Source: Clavibacter michiganensis (lineage in GTDB: Bacteria; Actinomycetota; Actinomycetes; Actinomycetales; Microbacteriaceae). Taken from it: a DNA stretch of 64,000 nucleotides. Position 1 is the first letter of the stretch; every line of letters begins with the position of its first letter. Position numbers and translations under genes: made by a program. Shown piece after piece: positions 41,784-50,808 of the stretch. The DNA lies in NCBI RefSeq assembly GCF_016907085.1, contig NZ_JAFBBJ010000001.1:1550001-1614000 (forward strand). The letters run 5' to 3'. The notes beneath the pieces are model-generated. The model saw nothing but the letters and a program-made list of their open reading frames with translations, was not told the DNA's origin and did no database searches.

Positions 41784-41906
41784 CCGCGGGCACCTGGACG
41801 CCCCGGATCCCGCGGTGTCACGGGCCTCTCGCCCCCGTCCGGTAAAGACGTATCCACTAAACGTTTTTGCACGAATGGTCCTCAGGGTGCTTGACTGGGG
41901 CACGTC

Positions 41907-41922
41907 CACCCGCATTCGGGTG
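41907..41922 (+). promoter_or_regulatory. inverted repeat in the leader of the GlsB-like gene
   Basis: CACCCG-CATT-CGGGTG, a perfect 6-bp-arm hairpin or operator, lies about 35 bp before the start codon. A TTGACT box at 41891-41896 just upstream could be a -35, but no good -10 is at the right distance. Confidence 0.45.
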
Positions 41923-41956
41923 TCACACAGCACGAAATCTTCGAGGAGTAACGCAC

Positions 41957-42217
41957 ATGGGCATCATCGGTTTTCTGGTTCTGGGTCTGATCGCCGGAGC
42001 GCTCGCCAAGCTGATCCTCCCGGGCAAGCAGGGTGGCGGAATCATCGTCACGCTGATCCTGGGCGTCGTCGGGGCCTTCCTCGGTGGCTTCATCGGCAGC
42101 GCGCTCTTCGGCAAGGGCGTGGACAGCTTCGACCTCGGCTCGCTCGCGCTCGCCATCGTCGGCGCGATCATCGTCCTGCTGGTCTACGGCGCGATCGTCG
42201 GCCGCAAGAAGGCCTAG
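41957..42217 (+). CDS. GlsB/YeaQ/YmgE-type stress membrane protein
   Basis: An 86-aa, three-helix transglycosylase-associated (Tag) family protein: MGIIGFLVLGLIAGALAKLI, then the conserved PGKQGGG, GVVGAFLGGFIGSALFG and a final helix. These small membrane proteins are induced in general stress. GAGGAG 8 bp upstream of the ATG and a 60-100 bp leader distinguish it from the leaderless neighbours, as does the more A/T-rich promoter region (41842-41880). Confidence 0.92.
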   Translation: MGIIGFLVLGLIAGALAKLILPGKQGGGIIVTLILGVVGAFLGGFIGSALFGKGVDSFDLGSLALAIVGAIIVLLVYGAIVGRKKA

Positions 42218-42232
42218 TCCTTCCTGCTTCCC

Positions 42233-42277
42233 GGAGCCCCCGTCGCCCGACCCACGTGGTCCGGCGGCGGGGGCTCC
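42233..42277 (+). terminator. hairpin terminator
   Basis: GGAGCCCCCGTCGCC (42233-42247) and GGCGGCGGGGGCTCC (42263-42277) pair with a single mismatch around a 15-bp loop, just after the stress-protein gene, followed by a short T/C stretch. Confidence 0.75.
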
Positions 42278-42325
42278 TCTCATGTCGGGCTCCTGATCCG
42301 GGCGGGTCGCGCCGCGGGGCGTGCC

Positions 42326-42331
42326 TACGAT
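42326..42331 (+). promoter_or_regulatory. leaderless -10 (TACGAT)
   Basis: Ends 6 bp before the ATG at 42338. Confidence 0.65.
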
Positions 42332-42337
42332 GACCGC

Positions 42338-42988
42338 ATGCCCGACGCCGTCGCCCCCTCCCGCTCCCGCACCGCCGCCGTCCTCGTCGCCGTCGCGCTC
42401 CCGCCGCTGGCGCTGGCCGCCGCGGGCCTCTCGCACCCCAGCTCGCTCACCGACGACACCGCGATGCACTGGCGCGACCTGCACATCGCGCTGCTGCCCG
42501 TCTTCCCGCTGCTCGCCATCGCGCCGATCCTCCTCACGCGCCGCCACGACCGCCGCCTCGGGATCGTCGCCGTCGTCCTCGGGTTCGTCTACGCCGTCTG
42601 CTACCAGGCCCTCGACATCCTCGCGGGCATCGCGGCCGGCGCCCTCAAGCTCGAGGGCGGGCAGGGCGTCACCACCATGTACGCGCTCGCGGACGGGATC
42701 GTCGTCGCGGGCGTCTGGTCGTACGTCGCGGTCACCGTGCTGGCGAGCGCGCTCGTGATCCGGCACGCGGGCCTCCGCGCGCTGCCCGGCGCCGTCATCG
42801 CGGTGGTCGCGGCCGTCTCGTTCGTCGACAGCCACATCTTCTTCCCGCGCGGCGTGATCACCATGCTCGGCCTCGCGATCGGCTGGACCTGGCTGGCGAT
42901 CGCCTCGTCCGGGCCCGCCCGCCGCGAGCGCGCATCCGCCGGGCGGTCCGGCGCCCCCGCGGCCGACCGCGCCGAGGCCGCGGCATAG
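42338..42988 (+). CDS. integral membrane protein, unknown function
   Basis: A 216-aa protein with about six hydrophobic segments (for example TAAVLVAVALPPLALAAAGL, HIALLPVFPLLAIAPILL, VITMLGLAIGWTWLAI) and a polar Ala-rich C-terminal tail. His- and Asp-containing helix ends (AMHWRDLHIALL, SFVDSHIFF) could bind a metal. No family recognised. Leaderless start. Confidence 0.75.
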   Translation: MPDAVAPSRSRTAAVLVAVALPPLALAAAGLSHPSSLTDDTAMHWRDLHIALLPVFPLLAIAPILLTRRHDRRLGIVAVVLGFVYAVCYQALDILAGIAAGALKLEGGQGVTTMYALADGIVVAGVWSYVAVTVLASALVIRHAGLRALPGAVIAVVAAVSFVDSHIFFPRGVITMLGLAIGWTWLAIASSGPARRERASAGRSGAPAADRAEAAA

Positions 42989-42991
42989 TCT
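42986..42991 (+). promoter_or_regulatory. leaderless -10 overlapping a stop codon (TAGTCT)
   Basis: TAGTCT ends 6 bp before the ATG of sdaA at 42998; its TAG is also the stop codon of the preceding gene. Confidence 0.6.
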
Positions 42992-42997
42992 GACGGG

Positions 42998-44365
42998 ATG
43001 ACAGCGTACGTCTCGGCACTCGACCTCTTCTCCATCGGGATCGGGCCGTCGAGCTCGCACACCGTCGGCCCCATGCGCGCGGCCCTGCTCTTCGCCCGGG
43101 AGTGCGAGGCGTCGCCCCGGTTCACGGGGATCGCGCGCGTCACCGTGCGGCTGTTCGGCTCGCTCGGCGCCACCGGCCTCGGGCACGGCACGCCCGACGC
43201 GGTCGTCGCGGGGCTCGCGGGCCTCGCGCCCGAGACGTGCGACCCGGACGAGGTGCGCGGCCGCTGGTCCGGGCTCGGCGAGGGCGTCGACGTGCCGCTG
43301 GCGGGGATCCACCCGGTGCGCATGGTGGGACGGGACCTCACGTTCGAGCCGTTCACCAGGCTCCCCCGCCACCCGAACGCGATGCACCTCGCGGCCCTGG
43401 ACGCCGACGGCGGCACGGTGCTCGAGAGCACGTGGTTCTCGGTCGGCGGCGGGTTCGTGCTGCGCGAGGACCAGGCGCCGTCGGCCGTGCTGCCCACCGG
43501 GCTCCCCCACTCGTTCTCCAACGCCGACGAGCTCATCGAGCTGGCGGAGTCGACCGGGCGATCCATCGCCGACGTCGCGCGCGACACCGAGGAGTCGATC
43601 CACGGATCCCGCCGCGCGGTCGCCGGCCTCGACGCGATCTGGGACGCGATGGCGGCGTGCGTGACCGCGGGGCTCGGCGGCCAGGGCACGCTGCCGGGCG
43701 GGCTCAACGTGCGGCGGCGGGCGGCGCGGGTCGCCTCGCAGCTCGCGACCATCGACGCCGAGGGCGCGCGCGACACCAGCCACGAGTGGCTGCACGCCTT
43801 CGCGCTCGCGGTCAACGAGGAGAACGCGTCCGGCGGGCGCGTGGTCACGGCGCCCACGAACGGCGCGGCCGGCATCATCCCCGCGGTCGGCTCCTACTAC
43901 CTGCGGTTCGTGCCGGGCGCCGACCGCGACGGGATCCGCGACTTCCTGCTCACCGCCACGGCGATCGGCTCGCTCGTGAAGGCCAACGCGTCCATCTCGG
44001 GCGCGGAGGCCGGCTGCCAGGGCGAGGTCGGCACGGCGTGCGCGATGGCGGCCGGCGCCCTGTGCGCGGTGCTCGGCGGATCCCCGCGGCAGGTCGAGAA
44101 CGCCGCCGAGATCGCGATGGAGCACCACCTCGGCCTCACGTGCGATCCCGTGGGCGGGCTGGTGCAGATCCCGTGCATCGAGCGGAACGCGATCGCCGCG
44201 TCCACCGCCGTCAACGCCGCGCGCATGGCGCTGCACGGCGACGGCACGCACCTCGTCTCGCTCGACACCGTGATCGAGACCATGCGGCAGACGGGCCTCG
44301 ACATGTCCACCAAGTACAAGGAGACGTCCACGGGCGGCCTCGCGGTCAACGTCATCGAGTGCTGA
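42998..44365 (+). CDS. sdaA: L-serine ammonia-lyase (iron-sulfur)
   Basis: A 455-aa single-chain L-serine dehydratase converting L-serine to pyruvate and ammonia. The beta domain starts [21 protein letters not shown] and carries the SSSHT motif; the alpha domain has the cluster cysteines in [34 protein letters not shown]. It ends [13 protein letters not shown], where the terminal Cys is known in some relatives to cap the cluster. Leaderless promoter. Confidence 0.95.
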   Translation: MTAYVSALDLFSIGIGPSSSHTVGPMRAALLFARECEASPRFTGIARVTVRLFGSLGATGLGHGTPDAVVAGLAGLAPETCDPDEVRGRWSGLGEGVDVPLAGIHPVRMVGRDLTFEPFTRLPRHPNAMHLAALDADGGTVLESTWFSVGGGFVLREDQAPSAVLPTGLPHSFSNADELIELAESTGRSIADVARDTEESIHGSRRAVAGLDAIWDAMAACVTAGLGGQGTLPGGLNVRRRAARVASQLATIDAEGARDTSHEWLHAFALAVNEENASGGRVVTAPTNGAAGIIPAVGSYYLRFVPGADRDGIRDFLLTATAIGSLVKANASISGAEAGCQGEVGTACAMAAGALCAVLGGSPRQVENAAEIAMEHHLGLTCDPVGGLVQIPCIERNAIAASTAVNAARMALHGDGTHLVSLDTVIETMRQTGLDMSTKYKETSTGGLAVNVIEC

Positions 44366-44390
44366 GCGCCTGGGGCGCGGCCGGTCGTGT

Positions 44391-44396
44391 CAGGCT
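44391..44396 (+). promoter_or_regulatory. leaderless -10 (CAGGCT)
   Basis: CAGGCT ends 6 bp before the ATG at 44403; first base deviates from the TA consensus. Confidence 0.4.
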
Positions 44397-44402
44397 GGGC
44401 GC

Positions 44403-44801
44403 ATGGGTGTCCCCGCGCTGCTGCTCGCCGTCGCGGCGCTGCTGGTCCTCGGCACCACGCAGCTCGCCGCCTGGGGCCTCCTCAAGCGCAACGGGTGGAT
44501 CGGGATCCGCACGCGCCCCCTCATGGCGAGCGACGAGGCCTGGCGCGCCGGGCACGCGGCCGCCCTCCCCGCGCTCCGCAGCACGTGCCTGCCCGTCGCG
44601 ATCGGCGGCATCATCGGCGGGATCGCGGCCGGCGCCGGCATGAACAGCGTCGCCAGCTGGGGTGGGCTGCTGCTCGTGGGCGGCATCGTCTGGAGCACGT
44701 TCCGCGCGGGGCAGGCGGCCAAGCGGGTCGCGCGCCGACTGGAGGCCGAGCGGCTGGACGCCGAGCGGTGGCGCACGCCGCCCCGCACCCGGCGCGACTA
44801 G
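44403..44801 (+). CDS. SdpI-family membrane protein
   Basis: A 132-aa protein with the SdpI core motif RNGWIGIRTRPLMASDEAWRAGH after helix 1, two further helices (VAIGGIIGGIAAGAGM, GGLLLVGGIVWSTF) and an Arg-rich tail. SdpI in Bacillus is the immunity protein to the SdpC toxin; actinobacterial members have unknown roles. Its stop and that of the convergent gene overlap on the CTAG at 44798-44801. Confidence 0.88.
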   Translation: MGVPALLLAVAALLVLGTTQLAAWGLLKRNGWIGIRTRPLMASDEAWRAGHAAALPALRSTCLPVAIGGIIGGIAAGAGMNSVASWGGLLLVGGIVWSTFRAGQAAKRVARRLEAERLDAERWRTPPRTRRD

Positions 44802-45904
44802 GCCGGCGCACCCGCCGCGCGCAGGGCGTCGCCCACCGCCGCCAAGCGCTCCCGCCCGATGAGGCCGAGGTGGTACACGTACGTGTCGTCGAGCCCGCGC
44901 ACCGCGTCGGGCCACCCGGCGCGGATGCTCGCGGGGCTGGCCGGCGGCAGCGCCCAGAGGTAGCCGCCGACGGGCGTGCCGGGGAGGCGCTCGCGGAGCG
45001 CGCGCATCGCCTCGGGGTCGTGGGCCACGGCGTCGAGCACCACCACGCCGTCCACCTCGTCGAGGTCGTCGAGGAGCGCGGCGAACGGGCCGGTGGCCCA
45101 GGGATCCGCCTGGGCGTGCACCACGACGCGGGTGACGCCCGCGGCGCGCGCGGCGGCGACGCACGCGTCGAGCAGCTGCCGCCTGGCCCGGCCGCGCACG
45201 CGCAGCACGGCGTCGAGGCCGTCGAGCCCGCCGTCGGCGTCGACGCGGGCGCGCACCTCGGCCCGGAGCGCGTCCGGATCCGCGCCCTCCTCCGCCAGCA
45301 GCGCGACGCAGACCGTGCAGAAGCAGATCGAGAGCAGCGCCTCGGCCTCGGCCGACCAGTCGGCGCCCGCGGTCTTCTCGTGATGGCCGAGGTGGCCGAC
45401 GCCCATGGGGCCGCACGCCTCGAGCATCACGCCGTCGAGCTCCACCGCCGCGGCCGTCTCGGCGACCAGCGCCGTCGCGTAGGCGCGCACCTCGGGGCGC
45501 GCGGGGCAGAGCGCGTACGGGTACGCCTCGCCGAACGCGTTGACGACGCAGCTCGCCGGGTTGCGCGTGCCGACCGACGTCGAGTGCGTGAGCACGATCC
45601 ACGCCTCGACCCGGAGCCCCGCCGCCCGCGCGACCCGGGCGGCGCGGGGGAAGGCGTCCGGCCCGACCCAGGGCGTGTCGTCGTCGGGACGGAGCTCCCC
45701 CCACGCGCCCTCGCGCACCGGCAGGTAGAGCGCGGCGGAGCGCGCGTCGACGATGCGGTGGCGCGGATGCAGCGGCGTCGCGGCCCGCACCGAGTGGTAC
45801 GCCGCCGCGATGGCCACGCCGTCGGCGCCCGCCGCGCGCACGCGGGACGCCGCGTTGGGGTCGTCGATGAGGTCCCACGGGTAGGCGCAGAAGGAGACGC
45901 TCAC
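44798..45904 (-). CDS. unknown protein of the uronate locus (barrel-like)
   Basis: A 368-aa soluble protein (SFCAYPWDLIDDPNAASRV start). Alternating beta and alpha elements suggest a TIM-barrel: GADGVAIAAAYHSVRAATPL, GLRVEAWIVLTHSTSVGTRN, ELDGVMLEACGPMG, VTRVVVHAQADPW, VDGVVVLDAVAHD. It resembles putative glycoside-hydrolase-like barrels but no catalytic pair is certain. The GTG start lies in GTGA at the iclR stop, so it is the third gene of udh-iclR-x and probably acts on a uronate-containing substrate or a lactone. Confidence 0.65.
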   Translation of the reverse strand: MSVSFCAYPWDLIDDPNAASRVRAAGADGVAIAAAYHSVRAATPLHPRHRIVDARSAALYLPVREGAWGELRPDDDTPWVGPDAFPRAARVARAAGLRVEAWIVLTHSTSVGTRNPASCVVNAFGEAYPYALCPARPEVRAYATALVAETAAAVELDGVMLEACGPMGVGHLGHHEKTAGADWSAEAEALLSICFCTVCVALLAEEGADPDALRAEVRARVDADGGLDGLDAVLRVRGRARRQLLDACVAAARAAGVTRVVVHAQADPWATGPFAALLDDLDEVDGVVVLDAVAHDPEAMRALRERLPGTPVGGYLWALPPASPASIRAGWPDAVRGLDDTYVYHLGLIGRERLAAVGDALRAAGAPA

Positions 45905-46695
45905 CGCACGCCCGCCGACCGCAGCGTCTGGGCGAGCCGCTCCGCGTGCGCGCCGATGATGCGGGCCACGCGCTCCGCCTCCTTCGGCGTCGCGCGGTCG
46001 ACCGGCATGGAGCAGCTGATCGCGTCGGTCGCGGGGATCCGGTAGCCCACGCTCACCGCCACGCAGCTGACGCCGGCCAGGTTCTCCTCGCGCTCGTGCG
46101 CGAACCCGCGCTCGTGCGCCTGGTCGAGCTGCGCGTCGAGCGCCGCCGGGTCGGTCACGGTCTGCGGGGTGAGGGCGGCGAGCGGGCCGGATCCGAGCGC
46201 CTCCCGCCGCTCCTCGGCGCTGAGCTCCGCGAGCAGGGCCTTGCCGAGCGAGGTGGCGTGCGCGGGCAGCTGTCGGCCGACCCTCGAGGTCGCCCGCCGG
46301 GACTCGGTCGTCTCGCGCGTGGCGAGGTAGAGCACCCGGTCGCCCTCGCGGCGCGCGTAGTGCGCGGTGTACCCGGTCTCGTCGCGGATCCGCTCGAGGG
46401 CCGCGAGCGCGTGCGGCAGCGCCCGGTCGCGGTCGAGGTAGGCGGTGCCGACCACGAGGGCGCGGGATCCGATGGAGACGTGCGTGCCGTCCTGCAGCAT
46501 CTCGATCCAGCCGCTCGCCGCCATGGTGTGCAGCAGCTGGTGCAGGCTCGACCGCGGGTAGCCGGACGCGCGGTGGAGGTCCACCACGGAGACGGGCTCG
46601 GACGACCCGGCCAGCCGCTCCAGCAGGGCGAGCGTGCGCTCCGCCGACTTGACCGGCCGGGCGCCGCGCTCGGTCGCCGGTCCGTCGGTCACCAT
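45901..46695 (-). CDS. IclR-family regulator
   Basis: A 264-aa IclR protein: winged helix-turn-helix (VKSAERTLALLERLAG through HRASGYPRSSLHQLLHTM) and the effector domain (SVGYRIPATDAISCSMPV). Start ATG at 46695 overlaps the end of udh by 7 bp. IclR regulators commonly control sugar-acid catabolism. The likely target is the 110-bp region between udh and the transporter, which contains a strong promoter and ATGCAT repeats. Confidence 0.93.
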   Translation of the reverse strand: MVTDGPATERGARPVKSAERTLALLERLAGSSEPVSVVDLHRASGYPRSSLHQLLHTMAASGWIEMLQDGTHVSIGSRALVVGTAYLDRDRALPHALAALERIRDETGYTAHYARREGDRVLYLATRETTESRRATSRVGRQLPAHATSLGKALLAELSAEERREALGSGPLAALTPQTVTDPAALDAQLDQAHERGFAHEREENLAGVSCVAVSVGYRIPATDAISCSMPVDRATPKEAERVARIIGAHAERLAQTLRSAGVR

Positions 46696-47483
46696 GCGTC
46701 TCCCAGTGCGTGCTCCGGGGCGGCCCACTCGCCGCCGATGAGGCCGTTCGCGTCCGCGTCGTCCGCGTCGTCGATGCCGCCCGCGAATGCCTCCGCGTCG
46801 TCCTCAGGGTAGTAGCCGATCCGCTCGCCGGCGTCGGGGCGGAACCACGCGCGGGCGTTGCGCGACACGCCCCAGACGATGTGGTGGCCGGGCTCCTCGA
46901 GCGCGGCGACGGCCTGAACGAGCCGCGCGAGGTCGGGGAAGGAGAGCCAGGTGGACAGCGAGCGGCGACCGTTCGGGCGATCCAGGAGCGTGCCGATCCG
47001 GGCGCTCACGACGCTCATGCCGTGGCGGTCGGCGTACACGGATCCGAGCGCCTCCATGGCCGCCTTGGTCACGCCGTAGAGGCTGTCCGGCCGCGGCGGC
47101 AGGTGGTCGACGGGCTCCGCGGGCACCGGGTGGAAGCCGACGGCGTGCGTGGAGCTCGCCAGGAGCACGCGGCGGACGCCCTCCTCGCGCGCGGCCTCGA
47201 GCACGGTCCGCGTGCCGTCGACGTTGGCGGCGATGACGTCGTCCCACGGGCGCTCGCGGCTGATGCCGCCGAGGTGCACCACGACATCCGCGCCGCGCAC
47301 GGCCGCGCGCATCGCCCCGAGGTCGCGCACGGATGCGACGACGCCGCCCTCCCCCTCGACCGGCTCCGGATCCACCAGGTCGAGGAGCAGGAGGTCGTGG
47401 CCCGCCGCCCGCAGCAGGGGCCGGACGCCGCGTCCGGCCATGCCGGCCGCTCCCGTCATCACGATGCGCGTCGAGGTCGTCAT
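46689..47483 (-). CDS. udh: uronate dehydrogenase
   Basis: A 264-aa short-chain dehydrogenase of the uronate dehydrogenase group, oxidising D-galacturonate or D-glucuronate to the aldaro-lactone with NAD. Rossmann motif G11-AAG-MAG, HLGGISRERPWDDVIAANV, ASSTHAVGFHP and catalytic Tyr-Lys in SLYGVTKAA; SFPDLARLV and the VWGVSRNARAWF segment match Udh. ATG at 47483 follows GGGAGAAG. First gene of the leftward operon. The product feeds the glucarate dehydratase encoded divergently. Confidence 0.88.
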   Translation of the reverse strand: MTTSTRIVMTGAAGMAGRGVRPLLRAAGHDLLLLDLVDPEPVEGEGGVVASVRDLGAMRAAVRGADVVVHLGGISRERPWDDVIAANVDGTRTVLEAAREEGVRRVLLASSTHAVGFHPVPAEPVDHLPPRPDSLYGVTKAAMEALGSVYADRHGMSVVSARIGTLLDRPNGRRSLSTWLSFPDLARLVQAVAALEEPGHHIVWGVSRNARAWFRPDAGERIGYYPEDDAEAFAGGIDDADDADANGLIGGEWAAPEHALGDAW

Positions 47484-47513
47484 GGCTTCTCCCCAGGGTC
47501 GTGCTCCGGCGAT

Positions 47514-47579
47514 TGACATCGCCATCGAGTGCACCTACGTTAGCAGCGCATTCACACTGACGTAATGCATTCATGCATG
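47514..47579 (+). promoter_or_regulatory. strong promoter with overlapping operators for the aldarate operon
   Basis: TTGACA (47514-47519), 17 bp, TACGTT (47537-47542) is the best canonical promoter in the window. Just downstream, GCATT (47549-47553) and AATGC (47565-47569) form an interrupted repeat, and ATGCAT-TC-ATGCAT (47566-47579) a palindrome, between the transcription start and the ribosome binding site. A regulator bound there (probably the IclR protein) would block transcription. Confidence 0.75.
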
Positions 47580-47593
47580 CAAATGGAGATTCG

Positions 47594-48943
47594 ATGATGA
47601 AGACTCGACTCGCGCGGAGGGCGATCGCGCTGGCGTCCGTCGCCGCGCTCGCGGGCACCATGAGCGCCTGCTCCGCGTCGGACGGCGGCGGCTCCACCTC
47701 CGCGGACGACCGCTCCCTCGAGGTGTGGACGCGCAGCACGCCGGACGACGCCGCGTCGTACCAGTTCGTGTTCGACGCCTTCACCGCGAAGACCGGCATC
47801 AGGATCGACTACAAGCCCGTCCCCGAGTTCGACACGCAGCTGCAGGCGCGCGCCCAGCAGAAGAGCCTCCCCGACGTCATGGTCAGCGACGCGGGCAACC
47901 TCGGCACCTACGAGTCGCAGGGCTTCCTCCGCCCCGTCGACCGCGACGCCGTCGCGGGCGGCGACCAGATCTCCGACGCCACGTGGCAGAGCACGCGCGG
48001 CACCGACGGCGACTACTACGGCATCCCGTGGTCGCGCCAGGCCAACATCACCTTCATCCGCAAGGACTGGCGCGAGAAGCTGAACATGCCGGTGCCGAGG
48101 ACGTGGGACGACCTCTCCGCGCTCGCCAAGGCCTTCGCCGACGACGACCCGGACGGCGACGGCCAGGCCGACACCTACGGCATGGTCGTGCCGGGCAGCG
48201 CCGAGAACGGCTACATCGCGCGCTGGGCCGCGTCGTACATCTGGCAGGCCGGCGGCGACATCCTGAAGGCCGGGGGCGACGGCACCTACACCGCCGACTT
48301 CGACAACCCGGGCACGGAGAAGGCCGTGGAGTGGATCCGCGACCAGTTCTGCACGCCCGGCGTGGTCGTCCCCGGCTCGGTCAACCTCACAACCGCCAAC
48401 ACGCCGTTCTTCGCGCAGGGCACGGCCGGCATCTACCAGACCGGCCCCTACAACCTCAGCTCGTTCGACGCGGCGGTCGGCAAGGACAACGTGGAGGTCA
48501 TCCCGACCCCGGCGGGCCCGGGCGGCGGCACGGACTCCTTCGCGGAGGGCGAGAACATCTACTTCGGCGCCTCCTCGAAGAAGCAGGACCTGCAGGAGCA
48601 GCTGGCCGAGTTCATGATCACGCCCGAGGCGCAGGAGCTCGCCATGCAGGTGAAGACGAACGCGCAGGGCGTGCTCGCGCAGCCGGTGGTGCGGATCCCC
48701 GTCAACTCCTCGGTCGACATCGGCGCGGTGAAGGACGACCCGCGCTGGGACACCGCGAAGCGGGTCTACGACGAGCAGGGCAGGTCGTTCCCGTGGGCGA
48801 TCGACTTCACGCCGTACCGACAGATCGTCGCGGACGGCCTGAACGGCGTCATCGCGGACTGCTCGAGCGACATCCCCGGGGCGCTCTCCGACATCCAGTC
48901 CCAGCTCTCCGACGAGCTCGACGAGCAGGGGGTGCAGGGATGA
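47594..48943 (+). CDS. ABC transporter sugar-acid-binding lipoprotein
   Basis: A 449-aa solute-binding protein of the SBP_bac_1 (CUT1) family. Lipoprotein signal peptide with lipobox-like TMSAC (Cys near residue 26), then DRSLEVWTRSTPDDAASYQF, the family motif SLPDVMVSDAGNL and GIPWSRQANITFIRKD. GGAGA precedes the double ATG at 47594/47597; the upstream ATG at 47573 lies within the operator and is less likely. First gene of the importer operon; probably binds uronates or aldarates. Confidence 0.9.
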   Translation: MMKTRLARRAIALASVAALAGTMSACSASDGGGSTSADDRSLEVWTRSTPDDAASYQFVFDAFTAKTGIRIDYKPVPEFDTQLQARAQQKSLPDVMVSDAGNLGTYESQGFLRPVDRDAVAGGDQISDATWQSTRGTDGDYYGIPWSRQANITFIRKDWREKLNMPVPRTWDDLSALAKAFADDDPDGDGQADTYGMVVPGSAENGYIARWAASYIWQAGGDILKAGGDGTYTADFDNPGTEKAVEWIRDQFCTPGVVVPGSVNLTTANTPFFAQGTAGIYQTGPYNLSSFDAAVGKDNVEVIPTPAGPGGGTDSFAEGENIYFGASSKKQDLQEQLAEFMITPEAQELAMQVKTNAQGVLAQPVVRIPVNSSVDIGAVKDDPRWDTAKRVYDEQGRSFPWAIDFTPYRQIVADGLNGVIADCSSDIPGALSDIQSQLSDELDEQGVQG

Positions 48944-49902
48944 GCATCGGCGCCCCCGCACCGCTCATGGTGGATCCCGAGCGCCGCGCGCCCGCGGCCC
49001 CCAGCCCCGTGCAGCCGCGCGGCCGGCTCCCGTTCCGCTCGCGTTCGCTGATCCCGTGGGCCTTCCTCGTGCCCGGCCTCGTCCTCGGCGCGCTCTTCAA
49101 GTTCATCCCGATGCTCGAGGGCTTCCGGATGAGCTTCGTGAAGGTCCAGCCGTTCCTCGGCGACAGGTTCCTCGGCCTCGACAACTACGTCCACGTGCTG
49201 CGCGACCGGCGCTTCACGGAGGCGCTCGGGCACACCGTGCTGCTGGGCATCGGGCAGACCGTCGGCGCGCTGATCATCGGCCTGGCGCTCGCGCTGCTGC
49301 TCGAGGGCACGTCGCGCCGGCTGTGGTTCGTGCGCACGGCCGTGTTCCTGCCCGTCGTGACGGCGGTGGCGGTCATCGGCGAGATCTGGCGGATCCTCTA
49401 CTTCCCGACCGAGACCGGCTTCCTCAACTCGCTGCTGGGCATGGTGGGCATCCCGCCGCAGGGCTTCATCAGCGATCAGTCGACGGCCCTCGGGTACGTG
49501 ATGCTCGTCGGCATCTGGACGGGCGCGCCCTACAACATGGTCATCATCCTCGCGGGCCTCACCGGCATCGACCGCACGCTCTACGAGGCCGCCGCGGTCG
49601 ACGGCGTGACCCTGCGCCAGCGCTTCCGGTACATCGTGATGCCCGCCCTCCGCCCGGCCGTCAGCGTGGTGCTGACGCTCGCGGCGATCCGCAGCCTCCG
49701 CACCTTCACCGAGGTCTACGTGCTCACGGGCGGCGGACCCGCGGGATCCACCGAGGTCTGGATGACCCGGGTGTTCTCGCTCGGCTTCAAGGCCAACGAC
49801 TTAGGTGTCGCGTCGGCGGCCTCCGTGCTGCTGCTGCTCGCGACCCTCGGCCTCACCCTCGGCGTCCGCGCCCTGTCATCCCGCAAGGAGAAGGCCAGAT
49901 GA
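48940..49902 (+). CDS. ABC transporter permease (CUT1, MalF-like)
   Basis: A 320-aa permease with six helices and the EAA loop YEAAAVDGVTLRQRFRYIVM. It begins with a 35-aa cytoplasmic polar leader. The ATG overlaps the binding-protein stop (4 bp), and the end overlaps the second permease. Partner of 49899. The ATPase gene is not in the operon; a shared MsiK/MsmX-type ATPase elsewhere is expected. Confidence 0.93.
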   Translation: MSIGAPAPLMVDPERRAPAAPSPVQPRGRLPFRSRSLIPWAFLVPGLVLGALFKFIPMLEGFRMSFVKVQPFLGDRFLGLDNYVHVLRDRRFTEALGHTVLLGIGQTVGALIIGLALALLLEGTSRRLWFVRTAVFLPVVTAVAVIGEIWRILYFPTETGFLNSLLGMVGIPPQGFISDQSTALGYVMLVGIWTGAPYNMVIILAGLTGIDRTLYEAAAVDGVTLRQRFRYIVMPALRPAVSVVLTLAAIRSLRTFTEVYVLTGGGPAGSTEVWMTRVFSLGFKANDLGVASAASVLLLLATLGLTLGVRALSSRKEKAR

Positions 49903-50804
49903 GCATCCTCGAGCGCCCCACGGGCGCCCCCCGCCGCGGCAACGACGGCCAGTTCGACAGCGCGCTCGGCTGGAAGCCCGGCCTCCGCCCGTCGAACGTG
50001 ATCCGCTTCGCGCTCTGCGCCGTCGCCTTCGTGGTGTTCGCCGCGCCGTTCGTGATCATCGTGTCCGGCGCGTTCGACGCCTTCACGTCGTCGACGAGCA
50101 TCCACCTGTTCCCGCAGAAGCTGTCGCTGGAGTCGTTCCGGGTCGCGTTCGACTCGGGCGTGCTCGGCTACCTCCGCAACTCGCTCGTGATCGCGGGCGG
50201 CGGGCTCCTCCTGCAGGTGAGCGTCGCGATCCTCACGTCGTACGCGCTCGCCCGGCACCGGTTCCGCGGCCAGTCGTTCGTGCTGCTGCTGTTCCTGCTC
50301 ACGATGATGCTGCCGGAGGAGGTCATCGCGATCCCGCTGTCGCAGGTCATCGGGAACGTGGGCGGCACGGGCCTCGACCTCCGCGGCACGCCGTTCGGCG
50401 TGATCCTGCCTGTGGCGGTGTGGGGCTTCTCGATCCTCGTCATGACGGAGTTCATGAAGGACATCCCGCTGGAGATCGAGGAGGCCGCGCGCCTCGACGG
50501 CTGCGGCGAGCTGCGGATGCTGTGGACCGTGATCCTGCCGCTGTGCAAGCCCGTGCTGGGGGTCGTGACGATCTTCGGCTTCATGATGATCTGGGACCAG
50601 TACCTGCTCCCCCTCATCGCCGCGAACGACCCGAGCGACTACACGCTCACGGTCGCGCTCAGCGTGCTCCGCACCGACCCCACGGTCGGCTCGGGAGTCC
50701 TGCTCGCGGGTGCGCTGCTCGCGCTCCTGCCGAGCCTCGTCATCTACCTGCTCATGCAGCGCTCGCTCATCCGGGGGATCACCTCGGGCGCGACGAAGGG
50801 ATAG
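49899..50804 (+). CDS. ABC transporter permease (CUT1, MalG-like)
   Basis: A 301-aa permease with six helices. The EAA motif is EIEEAARLDGCGELRMLWTV, followed by the MalG-like end (LPLCKPVLGVVTIFGFM, LMQRSLIRGITSGATKG). The RGIT-x-GA-x-KG terminus is typical of MalG-type subunits that contact the ATPase. Overlaps the upstream permease by 4 bp. Confidence 0.94.
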   Translation: MSILERPTGAPRRGNDGQFDSALGWKPGLRPSNVIRFALCAVAFVVFAAPFVIIVSGAFDAFTSSTSIHLFPQKLSLESFRVAFDSGVLGYLRNSLVIAGGGLLLQVSVAILTSYALARHRFRGQSFVLLLFLLTMMLPEEVIAIPLSQVIGNVGGTGLDLRGTPFGVILPVAVWGFSILVMTEFMKDIPLEIEEAARLDGCGELRMLWTVILPLCKPVLGVVTIFGFMMIWDQYLLPLIAANDPSDYTLTVALSVLRTDPTVGSGVLLAGALLALLPSLVIYLLMQRSLIRGITSGATKG

Positions 50805-50808
50805 CACC

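Noticed and set aside
44403..44801. SdpI homologue as immunity to a local toxin
   Set aside because: No SdpC-like toxin or SdpAB genes are near; actinobacterial SdpI proteins are usually solitary.
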